A stretch of DNA of 45,018 bases from Fulvivirga sp. (GCA_028280565.1 JANQLQ010000231.1:1-45018); one strand, 5' to 3'; counted from the stretch's first letter, positions 7,640 to 17,319 are shown. Notes: generated by a model from the sequence alone, not told the origin. Made by a program: numbers and translations.

Positions 7640-10600
7640 TTGATATTTACTAAATTGAGCCGTCCAGTATCGGCGTTTCTTTTTGCTCTTCTCGGTTGCC
7701 TGGGGCTCGCATTTACCGTAAGCCCGAGACAGCTGTCCCTACGCAAGATCGACCTGCGCAAATTCGTCGTATCGCCAACGGACACCACGGAAAAAGATTC
7801 AGTGGAAGGACCGTACCAGCCGTCCAAAAAACCTACGTTTACTCCAAAAGACCGGTTCGGTGACCCCTTCAGCAATACTTCCAGCCACTCTCCTCTCCTA
7901 TTGCAAGACCCGGCCAGTTTGAAACTGGACGTGGAGATCGATACGGGCATGAACTACACCATCTACGAAAAGATCGGTGACCTAAACTACCGCCCTACTT
8001 CATCCATGAGTTTCGAAGAGTTTAAGCAATACCAAGAAAGGGAACAACTCAAAGAATACTGGAAAAACAGGAGCGCCGGGCTAGATGGCGAAAGTGCAGT
8101 GAGCGGTAGAAACCTTATCCCGCCTATCTATATCAGTCCTATTTTCGACCGAATATTCGGGGGGACCTATGTGGAAATTATCCCGAGGGGATTCGTTACC
8201 CTCGATTTCGGAGGCCGATGGCAGCGGGTCAATAACCCTAACATCCCTATCCGGCAACAGCGTAACGGGGGGTTCGAATTTGACCAGCAGATCAGCATGA
8301 ACGTGACCGGTAAGATCGGGGAAAAGCTACAAGTCACGGCTAACTTTGATAACAACAACTCTTTTGATTTCGAAAACAACCTGAAAGTAGAATATACAGG
8401 TTTCGAAGAAGATATTCTGCAAAAGCTTGAGATCGGTAATGTAAGCCTCCCTTTGAACAACAGCCTGATCACTGGCGCTCAAAACCTGTTCGGAGTGAAA
8501 GCCCAGTTACAGTTTGGCGACCTTTACGTGACTACAGTAGCTTCCACACAACGAGGTAAGTCAGAAACCATAGAAATTGAAGGAGGCGGAGTACAGGGCA
8601 GGGAATTCGAGCTATTAGCCTCTAACTACGATGAAAACCGGCACTTTTTCCTAGGCCATTACTTTCGTGATAACTACGAAAGATGGTTAGAAGGAATACC
8701 TTTTGTCACCTCGGGGGTCAATGTCACCAACGTGGAAGTGTATGTGGTCAATAGGAATAATGATACAGAAACCCTTCGTGATGTAGTGGGACTTATGGAC
8801 CTGGCCGAACCTGACCCAGCCAACATTTACAGGAATAATATCATCTCCCCTACTGGGAGCGCTTCAGTAAACTCCAACATCGCCAATGACCTGTTCGAAC
8901 GGCTACCGGATCAAAACTCCGACAATAGGAATTCGGAACAGGTCAATGGATTCTTAGAAGGACTAGGCTTATCTGAAGGATTGGATTTTGAAAAGATCAC
9001 CAGTGCCCGGAAGCTTGATTTTAACGAATACTCGGTGAATTCAGAACTGGGGTACATCACACTGTTTCGTAAACTTCAAAACGATGAAGCTTTAGCCGTA
9101 TCCTACCAATACAGCGCCGGGGGCAGGCCTCACACCGTAGGAGAGCTATCCCGTGATTATACGAACCTAGACGAGGATAAGGTGGTGTTCCTCAAAATGT
9201 TACGCCCTAGAAAGATCAGCATCACCGCGGCACCCAGCGAAGGGGCACCGGAAGAGAGGGTACCCACCTGGGACCTTATGATGAAAAACATCTACTCGCT
9301 GAATGCTTCGAACATCAGCCCGGACGGTTTCCAGTTGCGCGTGATCTACCGGGATGACAACACAGGTATTGACAACCCCCAATTACAAGAAGGTGTGGTC
9401 ACCAGTACCACACCATTGATACAGGTGCTAGGACTGGACCGGCTTAACCCCAATAATGATCAGCAGCGAGACGGGAACTTCGACTTTGTAGAAGACGTCA
9501 CGATCGACACGGAAACGGGTATCATCATATTCCCCTTTCTCGAACCCTTTAGCTCAGCCTTGCGGGAAGCATTCCGCGGTGACCCACGGGAAGAAGACCT
9601 TATTGCCAAGTACGCATACGATGAGCTTTATAACAGTACGCTTATTGATGCGCAGTTAGTTTCAAACAAAAACAAATTCTTTTTACAAGGCCTGTTCCAA
9701 TCCGGGTCCAGCAACGAAATCGTGATCCCCGGGTTCAACATAGCCGAGGGTTCCGTAAGAGTATTTGCGGGAGGGTCTCCCCTGACCGAGGGCGTGGATT
9801 ACCAGGTCGATTATACCTTCGGAAAGGTCAATATCATTAACGAAGGCGTGCTCAACTCAGGGAAGAAAATAACCATCAGCTATGAGAAAGCCGACCTGTT
9901 CAATTTCCAGTCCAGGACCCTCTTAGGCGCTCGCTTTGATTACAAATTCAGCGACGACATTAATTTAGGGGCCACCTTGCTCCACCTGAACGAAAGGCCC
10001 CTGATCACCAGGATCAGCGTAGGGAACGAGCCGACGAGGAATACTAAGTACGGCTTCGATGTTAACATTCAGAAAGATTCCCGGTTCCTCACAAAAATGT
10101 TGGATAAGCTCCCCATTATTCAAACCAAGGAGCCGTCAAGCATCTCTTTCAATGCCGAGTTTGCGCAGCTCATTCCCGGTACTTCAAATGTTGTCGATGG
10201 CGAAGGCACTTCCTACATCGATGATTTTGAAAATACTGCGACTCCCTTTTCTTTGAATAATCCTACCACGTGGCATCTTGCAGCCACTCCCGATCGCAGG
10301 AACCGGCCTGATTTTTATGGGATAGATAGCGAGCTGGGTCAGAACTATTTCAGGTCAAAACTTGCCTGGTACCAAATCGACAACCTGTTCTACCGCAATG
10401 ATCGCCGGACTCCAGACGGCATCTCGGATGAAGAACTCTTGAACCACTATGTGAGGTCCGTCACACCACAGGAAATATTCCCGGGAAATGACCCAAACAT
10501 TATCAACTTCCAGCAGATCTTTGACCTTGCTTACTACCCGGAAGAAAGAGGACCCTATAATTACAACCCTCAAGTAGATGGGGATGGAGTAGTACTCACA

Positions 10601-13600
10601 AATAACCCCCGTCAAAACTGGGGAGGGATCACCCATGCCATCCGGTCGGAAGTCGATTTTGATAAGGCTAATGTCGAGTATATCGAGTTTTGGCTCATGG
10701 ATCCTTTCATGGAGAATCGTCTTCCTAATAATCCCAATGTTGCCATTAATGATGGGCGAGGCAATAACCGTGGAAATACTACGGGTGGTGACTTATTTTT
10801 TAACCTCGGTAGTATATCAGAGGATGTGATCCCCGATAACCAGCATGGGTTTGAGAATGGCCTCCCCCCTAATGGTATCCCCAACAATGAAGGGGCAGTA
10901 CAGGAGACGGAATGGGGCTTTGTCACACAACAGCCTTTCCTGACGAATGCTTTTGACAACTCCGAAGAATCCAGGGCAAATCAAGATGTGGGGCTAGATG
11001 GTCTTAATAATGATGCAGAGCGTGAATTTTTTAACAACGACTTTGCAGATCCATCGGGTGACGACTTTACTTACTTCTTGGGAGATGAGTTCGATGCCAC
11101 TGGGGCAGGTATCTTAGAAAGATACAAGAACTTCAACGGTATGGAAAACAACTCTCCCGTGATCACAAGCGCCAATTCGTTGTTTACCCCGTCGGCAACT
11201 ACTATCCCGGATAACGAAGACCTCAATGATGACAACACCCTCAGCGAGCTGGAAGAATTTTACGAATACAAGATAGACCTGGACCCGGGCGATCTTGGGA
11301 ATAACCGGTTTGTAGTAGATCAAATCACGGAAAGAGAAACGGGCGACGAGGTGACCTGGTACCTATTCCGGGTACCGATCCGGCAGTTTGATCGCCAGTT
11401 CGGCAATATCTCGGGCTTTAAATCCATACGTTACCTGCGTATGTACCTTACGGATTTTGAAGAGCCCGTGGTCCTTCGTATGGCTAATTTTCGTTTTATC
11501 TCCAGCCGATGGAGGCGTTCTTTTAGCCGGTTCGAAGAGCCTAATTTCAACGATGGCAGTGACCAAGATCAAATTCCTGAAGACTTTACCGTTTCCGTGG
11601 TGAATATTGAAGAAAACAGTGCGGGCACCGAAACGCAATCGCCTTATGTGTTGCCCCCGGGCTTTGAGCGGGACCGTGACAATACTTCGGCCGTAGAGCG
11701 TAGACTGAATGAGCAGTCTTTACAGGTGTGTGTAGACGACCTGCCCGACGGTGAAGCCCGCGCCGTGATCAAAGAATCACGGCTAGACCTGATCAACTAC
11801 GGGCGCATTAAGATGTTCTTACACGCAGATAGTGATGCGCGTGACGGGGAAATCACTGCCTTTTTACGGCTAGGCACGGACGTGGACTCTAACTATTATG
11901 AAATCGAGATCCCGCTCACTATTACCCCACCAGGCTCCACCTTAGCTTCTGAAATATGGCCGGAAAGTAATGAAATTGACCTGGACATTGACGAGCTCTA
12001 TGCGCTAAAATCTGAAAGGGATCGCCTGCAACTAGCAAAAACACAAGTCTTCCCCATAGACAGCGCTAAGGTAGTAGGCCGCCACAGGATCAGGCTAAGG
12101 GGTAATCCTGATTTGAGCGCCGTGGAATGGCTCACCATAGGGATACGTAATCCCCAGACAAGAGACGGGTTGGCGCAGTCTGCCTGTATCTGGGCAAATG
12201 AGCTCAGGGTAACCGACTTTGATGATACCAAAGGCTGGGCGGCGAATGCTACTCTCAATGCCAAACTTGCGGATTTCGCCAATATCACCGCTACGGTACG
12301 ACACACCACTTTCGGTTTTGGCGGTATTCAATCCAGGATAGCGGAGAGGACCCGTGAAGAGACTACATCCTACGACATTTCCGCGAACATCACCTTGGAC
12401 AAACTACTTCCTGAGCGACTAGGTCTGAAAGTACCCATGTTCGTAAGCTACCAAAAAACGACCGTCACCCCGTTCTTTGACCCGGCGAACCCAGATATCA
12501 CGTTAGATGCAGCACTGCTCTCTCGAAGTGAAGACGAACGGGATGACTACAAAGACATTGTTACGGATACGGAAACCCGGCGAAGTATCAATTTTATCAA
12601 TGTCAGGAAGGTAAAGGTGAAAGAAGACGCCAAGAAGCATATCTACGATATTGAAAACTTCAGCTTTTCCTACTCTTACAGCCAGCTGGTCCAAACTAAT
12701 TTCAACCTTGAGCGCTTCCTCAGGGAAAATCAAAACGGTTCCGTGGCTTACAATTATAGTCCTACTACAGAACCTTGGGAACCGTTCAAAAATGCTAAAT
12801 TCCTGGAAGGTAAATACCTCCAGTTGATCAAAGACTTCAACATCAACCCGATGCCGTCCAATATTTCGGTGAGATGGGACCTGGACCGTCAATTGGTCCA
12901 ACGCCTCTACCGGAATGATAATAACGGCAACCTGGAGAATTTCGAAAAATTCTTCACTTTCAATCGTAACTACAACGTTCGCTGGGACCTGACCAAGAGC
13001 CTGTCACTGGACTACACCGCACGAGCTGAAGCTATCATCGATGAGCCCAACAGCAGCCCTTTCGGAGGGTTTAGCCAAGAGGCGCGAGATTCTACGGCAG
13101 CTCCCCCGGAATACATAACCCAGGCCCAGTACCAAGACTCGATATGGACCAACTTGAGGAATTTGGGTAGGATGAAAAATTTCAACCAGAGTATTGGGGC
13201 GAACTACCGCCTGCCATTAGATAAGCTCCCGATCACCGACTGGCTGAACGCAGATTACCGTTACCAAGCGACTTATTCTTGGACCGCCGGCCCATTGTAC
13301 ACGAGACCTGAAGACATTGAACGGCTAGACTTTGGTAATACCATTCAAAACAGTCGTGACAATACCGTCAGTGGTAAGGTGGACCTAGTGAAGCTATATA
13401 ATAAGGTGGGGTACCTGAAGAAGATCAACTCTCCACCACGGAGCAGGAGAAGAAGCAGCCTTCGTCAATCACAAGAGGCCGATACCACCCAAACACGGCA
13501 AGCCGAAAACAAAGCGCTAAAAGGGGTACTGAAATTCCTGATGTCTGTGCGATCGGTCAATGCTACGTACACCTTAAGAGAAGGGACTATGCTTACTGGG

Positions 13601-14875
13601 TTTACACGAAGGGCCTACCTATTCGGCATGGATAGTAGCTTTAATGAGCCGGGGTGGGGTTTTATCCTCGGTTCGCAGGACCCTTCTATCCGGACCCGGC
13701 TTGCGGAAAAGGGATTCATGACCCAGAATCCCAACCTCACCGCTCCCTTTACCCAAACGGAGACCGAAGACATCAACATCCGTGCTGACCTGGAGCCATT
13801 CAAAGATTTTAAGGTCCAATTGACGACACGGAAAACAAAAACTTCCGCCTATGAAGAGATATTCCGGTATGATACCGCCGGGGGTTTTAACGATTTTCGT
13901 TCTTTCGGTCCTTCCCGGTCAGGGTCTTACAATATCTCTTTCCTCACCATACGTACGGCCTTCCAGGGCGATAATGACGATAATGAGTCTCCTGTATTCG
14001 AGGACTTCGAAAGGAACCGCTTGGAGATCTTATCGCGGTTCAGAGAAATACACCCGGGCTACGATACTAACTCCCAGGATGTATTGATCCCTGCCTTTAT
14101 CGCCGCCTATACAGGCAGGGAAGCCCAAGACGTGAGCCTGAACCCTTTCCCGAATATCCCTATACCCAATTGGCGTGTCGACTATGCCGGGTTAGGGAAA
14201 ATACCTGCACTCCAGGAACAGTTCCAATCGATCAGCATCACCCATGCTTACCAGTCGAGCTATTCCGTTACCAACTACAACAGCAACCTGGAATATGAAC
14301 AGGGATTAGACCTGGATAACAGCCTGCAAGACTACAACAGCTCTGTTTTTGCCGATCCCGATTTAAACCTGATCCCTATCTATAACATCAGCCAGGTGAT
14401 CATTAGCGAGCAGTTTGCCCCGTTAATAGGAGTAAATATCCGCACCAAAAAAAGACTCACTGCGAAGGTGGAATATAAGACTCAGCGAGACATTGCGCTG
14501 AACATTAATAATGCTCAAGTCACAGAAGTACGAAGTAACGATGTAGTGCTGGAGATGGGTTTTACCAAGGCCAACTTCAGGCTCCCTTTTAAATCAAGGG
14601 GAAGGGTGATCACCCTAAAGAATGATCTCACCTTCAGGATGAACTTTACGATCCGTGATACGGAAACTATCCAAAGGAGGATAAATGAGATCAACACCGT
14701 AACGAACGGTGCGCTAAACATACAGCTCAGACCTAACGTAAGCTATGTATTGAACGAAAAGCTGAATCTGCAGTTTTATTTTGAACGCAACATTAACCAA
14801 CCTAGGATATCCACTTCTTTCCGGAGAGCTACTACACGATTGGGGGTACAGGTGCGGTTCAGCCTGGCCCAATAA
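7640..14875 (+). CDS. sprA: Type IX secretion outer-membrane channel SprA (Sov)
   Basis: SprA is the very large outer-membrane beta-barrel through which type IX cargo leaves the cell; in gliding species it is also needed for adhesin export. The 2411-residue frame is full length for the family. It opens with a signal peptide (hydrophobic about residues 10-28), has the conserved early segment with GGRWQRVNNPNIPIRQQRNG-like sequence, and is otherwise beta-rich with many aromatic and Asn/Asp turns up to the terminal RLGVQVRFSLAQ. No ATG is available: TTG at 7640 or TTG at 7655 must be the start, and the next ATG would delete the signal peptide. It follows ruvA by 15 bases. No other type IX genes (gldK-N, porV, sov partners) are present here. 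Confidence 0.93.
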   Translation: MIFTKLSRPVSAFLFALLGCLGLAFTVSPRQLSLRKIDLRKFVVSPTDTTEKDSVEGPYQPSKKPTFTPKDRFGDPFSNTSSHSPLLLQDPASLKLDVEIDTGMNYTIYEKIGDLNYRPTSSMSFEEFKQYQEREQLKEYWKNRSAGLDGESAVSGRNLIPPIYISPIFDRIFGGTYVEIIPRGFVTLDFGGRWQRVNNPNIPIRQQRNGGFEFDQQISMNVTGKIGEKLQVTANFDNNNSFDFENNLKVEYTGFEEDILQKLEIGNVSLPLNNSLITGAQNLFGVKAQLQFGDLYVTTVASTQRGKSETIEIEGGGVQGREFELLASNYDENRHFFLGHYFRDNYERWLEGIPFVTSGVNVTNVEVYVVNRNNDTETLRDVVGLMDLAEPDPANIYRNNIISPTGSASVNSNIANDLFERLPDQNSDNRNSEQVNGFLEGLGLSEGLDFEKITSARKLDFNEYSVNSELGYITLFRKLQNDEALAVSYQYSAGGRPHTVGELSRDYTNLDEDKVVFLKMLRPRKISITAAPSEGAPEERVPTWDLMMKNIYSLNASNISPDGFQLRVIYRDDNTGIDNPQLQEGVVTSTTPLIQVLGLDRLNPNNDQQRDGNFDFVEDVTIDTETGIIIFPFLEPFSSALREAFRGDPREEDLIAKYAYDELYNSTLIDAQLVSNKNKFFLQGLFQSGSSNEIVIPGFNIAEGSVRVFAGGSPLTEGVDYQVDYTFGKVNIINEGVLNSGKKITISYEKADLFNFQSRTLLGARFDYKFSDDINLGATLLHLNERPLITRISVGNEPTRNTKYGFDVNIQKDSRFLTKMLDKLPIIQTKEPSSISFNAEFAQLIPGTSNVVDGEGTSYIDDFENTATPFSLNNPTTWHLAATPDRRNRPDFYGIDSELGQNYFRSKLAWYQIDNLFYRNDRRTPDGISDEELLNHYVRSVTPQEIFPGNDPNIINFQQIFDLAYYPEERGPYNYNPQVDGDGVVLTNNPRQNWGGITHAIRSEVDFDKANVEYIEFWLMDPFMENRLPNNPNVAINDGRGNNRGNTTGGDLFFNLGSISEDVIPDNQHGFENGLPPNGIPNNEGAVQETEWGFVTQQPFLTNAFDNSEESRANQDVGLDGLNNDAEREFFNNDFADPSGDDFTYFLGDEFDATGAGILERYKNFNGMENNSPVITSANSLFTPSATTIPDNEDLNDDNTLSELEEFYEYKIDLDPGDLGNNRFVVDQITERETGDEVTWYLFRVPIRQFDRQFGNISGFKSIRYLRMYLTDFEEPVVLRMANFRFISSRWRRSFSRFEEPNFNDGSDQDQIPEDFTVSVVNIEENSAGTETQSPYVLPPGFERDRDNTSAVERRLNEQSLQVCVDDLPDGEARAVIKESRLDLINYGRIKMFLHADSDARDGEITAFLRLGTDVDSNYYEIEIPLTITPPGSTLASEIWPESNEIDLDIDELYALKSERDRLQLAKTQVFPIDSAKVVGRHRIRLRGNPDLSAVEWLTIGIRNPQTRDGLAQSACIWANELRVTDFDDTKGWAANATLNAKLADFANITATVRHTTFGFGGIQSRIAERTREETTSYDISANITLDKLLPERLGLKVPMFVSYQKTTVTPFFDPANPDITLDAALLSRSEDERDDYKDIVTDTETRRSINFINVRKVKVKEDAKKHIYDIENFSFSYSYSQLVQTNFNLERFLRENQNGSVAYNYSPTTEPWEPFKNAKFLEGKYLQLIKDFNINPMPSNISVRWDLDRQLVQRLYRNDNNGNLENFEKFFTFNRNYNVRWDLTKSLSLDYTARAEAIIDEPNSSPFGGFSQEARDSTAAPPEYITQAQYQDSIWTNLRNLGRMKNFNQSIGANYRLPLDKLPITDWLNADYRYQATYSWTAGPLYTRPEDIERLDFGNTIQNSRDNTVSGKVDLVKLYNKVGYLKKINSPPRSRRRSSLRQSQEADTTQTRQAENKALKGVLKFLMSVRSVNATYTLREGTMLTGFTRRAYLFGMDSSFNEPGWGFILGSQDPSIRTRLAEKGFMTQNPNLTAPFTQTETEDINIRADLEPFKDFKVQLTTRKTKTSAYEEIFRYDTAGGFNDFRSFGPSRSGSYNISFLTIRTAFQGDNDDNESPVFEDFERNRLEILSRFREIHPGYDTNSQDVLIPAFIAAYTGREAQDVSLNPFPNIPIPNWRVDYAGLGKIPALQEQFQSISITHAYQSSYSVTNYNSNLEYEQGLDLDNSLQDYNSSVFADPDLNLIPIYNISQVIISEQFAPLIGVNIRTKKRLTAKVEYKTQRDIALNINNAQVTEVRSNDVVLEMGFTKANFRLPFKSRGRVITLKNDLTFRMNFTIRDTETIQRRINEINTVTNGALNIQLRPNVSYVLNEKLNLQFYFERNINQPRISTSFRRATTRLGVQVRFSLAQ

Positions 14876-14982
14876 CGCTTGGTCCGTGGTTTATACATCG
14901 CTATGGATCAAGGTACACGCCTGGACATTTAGAAGCCCTTGGTATTAATTTCTAATTTTAACCGGGCACCTCCATACACACT

Positions 14983-15012
14983 TTTGACATTCCGAAAAAG
15001 AATGTACTTTTG
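14983..15012 (+). promoter_or_regulatory. Bacteroidota-type promoter upstream of gcvH
   Basis: TTTG at 14983-14986 is followed after 18 bases by TACTTTTG at 15005-15012. This matches the Bacteroidota consensus (-33 TTTG, -7 TAnnTTTG) exactly. Transcription should start near 15019, leaving a leader of about 130 bases before the gcvH ATG. Confidence 0.7.
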
Positions 15013-15150
15013 GCCGTGAATGAATAGGCAAAACCGGCATAGATCGATCCAAACGGTTCGATGCAAGCCTTGCCTGGTTTCATGCTATATACCGGCGGCG
15101 ATCTATTGGAGCCTCTCGGTACTAGACCTGTAGAAACTAATTATACAAAG

Positions 15151-15531
15151 ATGAATATACCTGGATCCTTAAAGTACACAAAAGATCACGAATGGGTCAA
15201 AATAGACGGCGACATTGCGATTGTAGGCATTACAGACTTTGCGCAAGGTGAGCTAGGCGATATCGTTTACGTCGAGGTTGAGACGGAAGGCGAGGAAGTA
15301 GAAGAAGGAGGCGTTTTTGGGACCGTGGAAGCCGTAAAGACCGTGTCCGATCTTTTTATGCCGATTGACGGTACGGTGACTGAATTCAATTCTGAGTTAG
15401 AGTCTTCACCGGAAATAGTCAATGAAGACCCGTACGAAAAAGGATGGATGATCAAGATCGCAATAGCCGCTGGCGCGAGTACTGATCACCTGCTGGATGC
15501 CGCACAGTACGGTGAATTAATTGGCAGTTAA
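15151..15531 (+). CDS. gcvH: Glycine cleavage system H protein
   Basis: Lipoyl carrier that shuttles the aminomethyl group between the P, T and L proteins of the glycine cleavage system. The 126-residue product is the normal family length and carries the lipoylation site Lys63 in the [12 protein letters not shown]-like motif ([11 protein letters not shown] here). The start is the ATG at 15151 ([15 protein letters not shown], the usual N-terminus). An in-frame ATG at 15061 would add 30 residues that do not look like the family. It is separated from the VanZ-like gene by only nine bases. gcvT and gcvP are not in the window. Confidence 0.95.
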   Translation: MNIPGSLKYTKDHEWVKIDGDIAIVGITDFAQGELGDIVYVEVETEGEEVEEGGVFGTVEAVKTVSDLFMPIDGTVTEFNSELESSPEIVNEDPYEKGWMIKIAIAAGASTDHLLDAAQYGELIGS

Positions 15532-15540
15532 CCTATCGCT

Positions 15541-15909
15541 TTGAACAAGTACCTGGTTGCAGCGCTGGCCTGGGCTGTATTGATCCTCGTATTGACGTTG
15601 ACCCCCGGAAAGTCAGTCCCGGACCTTACCCTCTTTGATTATGATAAATTAGGACATGCCGGTATTTTTTTAATACAGTCCTACTTATTGATCATGGGCT
15701 TTTACAAGAAAAGCCCGGGCCGGGAAGGGATCCATAAGTACGCGATCATTGGCTGCACTTTAGCCATACTTTATGGCTTCCTGATCGAGTTCATGCAAAA
15801 CTTCATCCCGGGTAGGAGCATGGAGGTTTATGACGCGGTGGCAAACATTATTGGATCTTTTTTCGGTTTAGTGTTGTTCTATTTTCACAATAAGCTTGTT
15901 CAACGTTGA
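15541..15909 (+). CDS. VanZ-like family membrane protein
   Basis: A 122-residue integral membrane protein with four likely transmembrane helices (about 4-20, 38-54, 68-84, 98-116). It carries VanZ-family signatures: an early LTLTPGKSVP motif, D(Y)DKLGHAGIF after the first helix, and a late EFMQNFIPGRSMEVYDAVANIIG motif. The biochemical role of this family is not settled; one member gives low-level teicoplanin resistance. The start is a TTG at 15541, since no ATG is near. It is probably co-transcribed with gcvH. Confidence 0.82.
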   Translation: MNKYLVAALAWAVLILVLTLTPGKSVPDLTLFDYDKLGHAGIFLIQSYLLIMGFYKKSPGREGIHKYAIIGCTLAILYGFLIEFMQNFIPGRSMEVYDAVANIIGSFFGLVLFYFHNKLVQR

Positions 15910-15916
15910 ACATTTT
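15898..15916 (+). terminator. Perfect 14-bp palindrome with short T-run at the VanZ gene end
   Basis: GTTCAACGTTGAAC (15898-15911) is its own reverse complement, overlaps the stop codon and is followed by ATTTTT. It could act as a weak terminator or as a binding site. A 12-base part (TCAACGTTGAAC) recurs at 43912-43923. Confidence 0.4.
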
Positions 15917-15938
15917 TAGGTGAAGTTTTGTATATTTG
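15906..15938 (+). promoter_or_regulatory. Promoter of the TonB-type gene
   Basis: TATATTTG at 15931-15938 is an exact -7 element. The nearest upstream TTG (15906-15908) lies 22 bases away, at the loose end of the accepted spacing, and falls inside the palindrome at the VanZ gene end. This suggests that the downstream gene has its own transcript. Confidence 0.6.
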
Positions 15939-15981
15939 AAAGTAACACACAATACTAATTTGGACCAAAGACCTATTATTA

Positions 15982-16656
15982 ATGGAAGCAAAAAAGCATG
16001 AAAACGCCGATTTAGGCAAAAAAGGGGGTCTTTTCTTTAACATTGGTTTATTCTCTGCGATGTTGATCGTAGTTTTTGCCTTTGAATACAAGAATTATGA
16101 CGACGGATCGCTAGTAGACCTCGGACAAGTCACTGACGATTTTGAAGACCTATTGGAAATCCCACCTACAGAGCAGCCTCCCCCTCCTCCACCCAAAATT
16201 CAGCAACCCGAGATCATAGAGGTACCTGACGAAGAGGAAATCGAAGAAGAGATTGAAGTGGACCTTGACGTGGAGATCACGGAAGAAGAAGTTATCGAAG
16301 ATATTATTGTAGAAGAAGCACCTGAAGAAGAAGTAGCTGATGAGATCTTCCAAATTGTGGAAGACCCTGCTATGCCTCCTGGAGGTTATCAAGCTTTCTA
16401 CGATTACGTAGGTAAAAAAATGAAATACCCTGCCCAAGCCAGGAGAATGGGTATAGAAGGTAAAGTATATGTACAGTTTGTTGTGGATAAGGACGGCAGC
16501 TTAACAGATGTCCAAGCCGTTAAAGGTATCGGTGCCGGTTGTGATGAAGAAGCTGTGAGAGTGATCCAAGGAGCCCCTAAATGGAGCCCTCCCAAACAAC
16601 GAGGAAAGCCGGTGAAGCAAAGAATTATTTTGCCTATCACGTTCAAATTAGGATAA
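15982..16656 (+). CDS. Energy transducer TonB family protein
   Basis: TonB proteins pass proton-motive force from ExbB/ExbD to outer-membrane receptors. This 224-residue protein has a short cytoplasmic lysine-rich start, one membrane helix (about 17-34), a proline run (about 62-72), a very acidic linker (about 75-125, mostly Glu/Asp/Ile/Val) and a C-terminal TonB domain (about 138-224) with the YPAQARRMGIEGKVYVQF motif. The acidic linker contrasts with the Pro-Lys linkers of E. coli TonB but is common in this phylum. No exbB/exbD or TonB-dependent receptor is nearby, so its partner is unknown. Confidence 0.88.
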   Translation: MEAKKHENADLGKKGGLFFNIGLFSAMLIVVFAFEYKNYDDGSLVDLGQVTDDFEDLLEIPPTEQPPPPPPKIQQPEIIEVPDEEEIEEEIEVDLDVEITEEEVIEDIIVEEAPEEEVADEIFQIVEDPAMPPGGYQAFYDYVGKKMKYPAQARRMGIEGKVYVQFVVDKDGSLTDVQAVKGIGAGCDEEAVRVIQGAPKWSPPKQRGKPVKQRIILPITFKLG

Positions 16657-16669
16657 CACTTTAAGATAG

Positions 16670-16700
16670 ATCCCGGTTAAAATTAACCGGGATTTTTTTT
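16670..16700 (+). terminator. Rho-independent terminator after the TonB gene
   Basis: ATCCCGGTTAA (16670-16680) pairs with TTAACCGGGAT (16683-16693) and is followed by an uninterrupted T-run to 16700. It lies 14 bases after the stop codon and closes the plus-strand block. Confidence 0.9.
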
Positions 16701-16880
16701 GATTAGAAAAATCTCCCTCATCACTATTCATCTTTTGTCCCTACCAAAGCCAGGAAGTGACGATAGCTTCCAAGCGGATTTGTATGTAACCCCTGTTTAA
16801 AATCATGGTAGCTTAGGCTTAACATAAGGTTTAGTATAATTTCACAGTCTTTAAACCGGGGAGTAGTTTTCGTTTTACGG

Positions 16881-16960
16881 CACAGCAGATTCTCCCAAAG
16901 GGATCATAATGGGGCGGCTCTCGCAATGAGCCCTCTCACAACCACCGGCACAGAATGACG
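16881..16960. repeat. Diverged intergenic repeat, copy A
   Basis: Shares ordered blocks with 44919-44975: CACAGCAGATTC at the left, GCTCTCGC in the middle, and CCGGCA followed by GAATGACG at the right. Spacing differs between the copies. This looks like two degraded members of one intergenic repeat family. Confidence 0.55.
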
Positions 16961-16994
16961 GTCATTTCTTAATCGAGTCCAGGTTTCTACTACC

Positions 16995-17012
16995 AAAGCT
17001 AATTTTCAAGGA
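16995..17012. repeat. 18-bp shared intergenic module, copy 2
   Basis: Exact second occurrence of the 18 bases found at 228-245. It lies about 210 bases left of copy 2 of the 95-bp repeat, whereas copy 1 lies about 110 bases right of its neighbour. Confidence 0.6.
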
Positions 17013-17224
17013 CGCACTTTTATAGGATCATGGGTCACAAACGAGAACGCCCGGCTTACAAATCCTATTGCCTCGATCAGTAGGCACTGCGCTACACTAA
17101 ATGTGCACTAGTTGAAAGCATTAAAAATTCAAGTAGCATAGGAGAGGAGACATCCAGGAACAGCGCGGCCCATTTAAGGCCTGTGGGTAAGCAGCCTGTA
17201 GGGACTCGGCAGCGCATTTTACGC

Positions 17225-17319
17225 GGAAAATGGGCTTGGTTGCTGGCGCCCTTTTCTTTTGTTTCGTTTTCTTTCCCCGAAGGGATGCCTATGGCATGGG
17301 CGCGCAAAAGAAAATGAAA
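17225..17319. repeat. 95-bp dispersed repeat, copy 2
   Basis: Differs from 23-117 at one base of 95. It keeps the inverted TTTTCTTTTG / CAAAAGAAAA arms. The near-identity over 17 kb implies recent spread or strong conservation of this non-coding unit. Confidence 0.85.

Noticed and set aside
15061-15150. N-terminal extension of gcvH from the upstream ATG
   Set aside because: The 30 extra residues do not resemble H protein or a targeting peptide, and the family N-terminus begins exactly at 15151.
17092-17307. 71-codon frame on the minus strand in the second repeat island
   Set aside because: It runs across copy 2 of the repeat in the other strand and gives a low-complexity, unrecognisable product.
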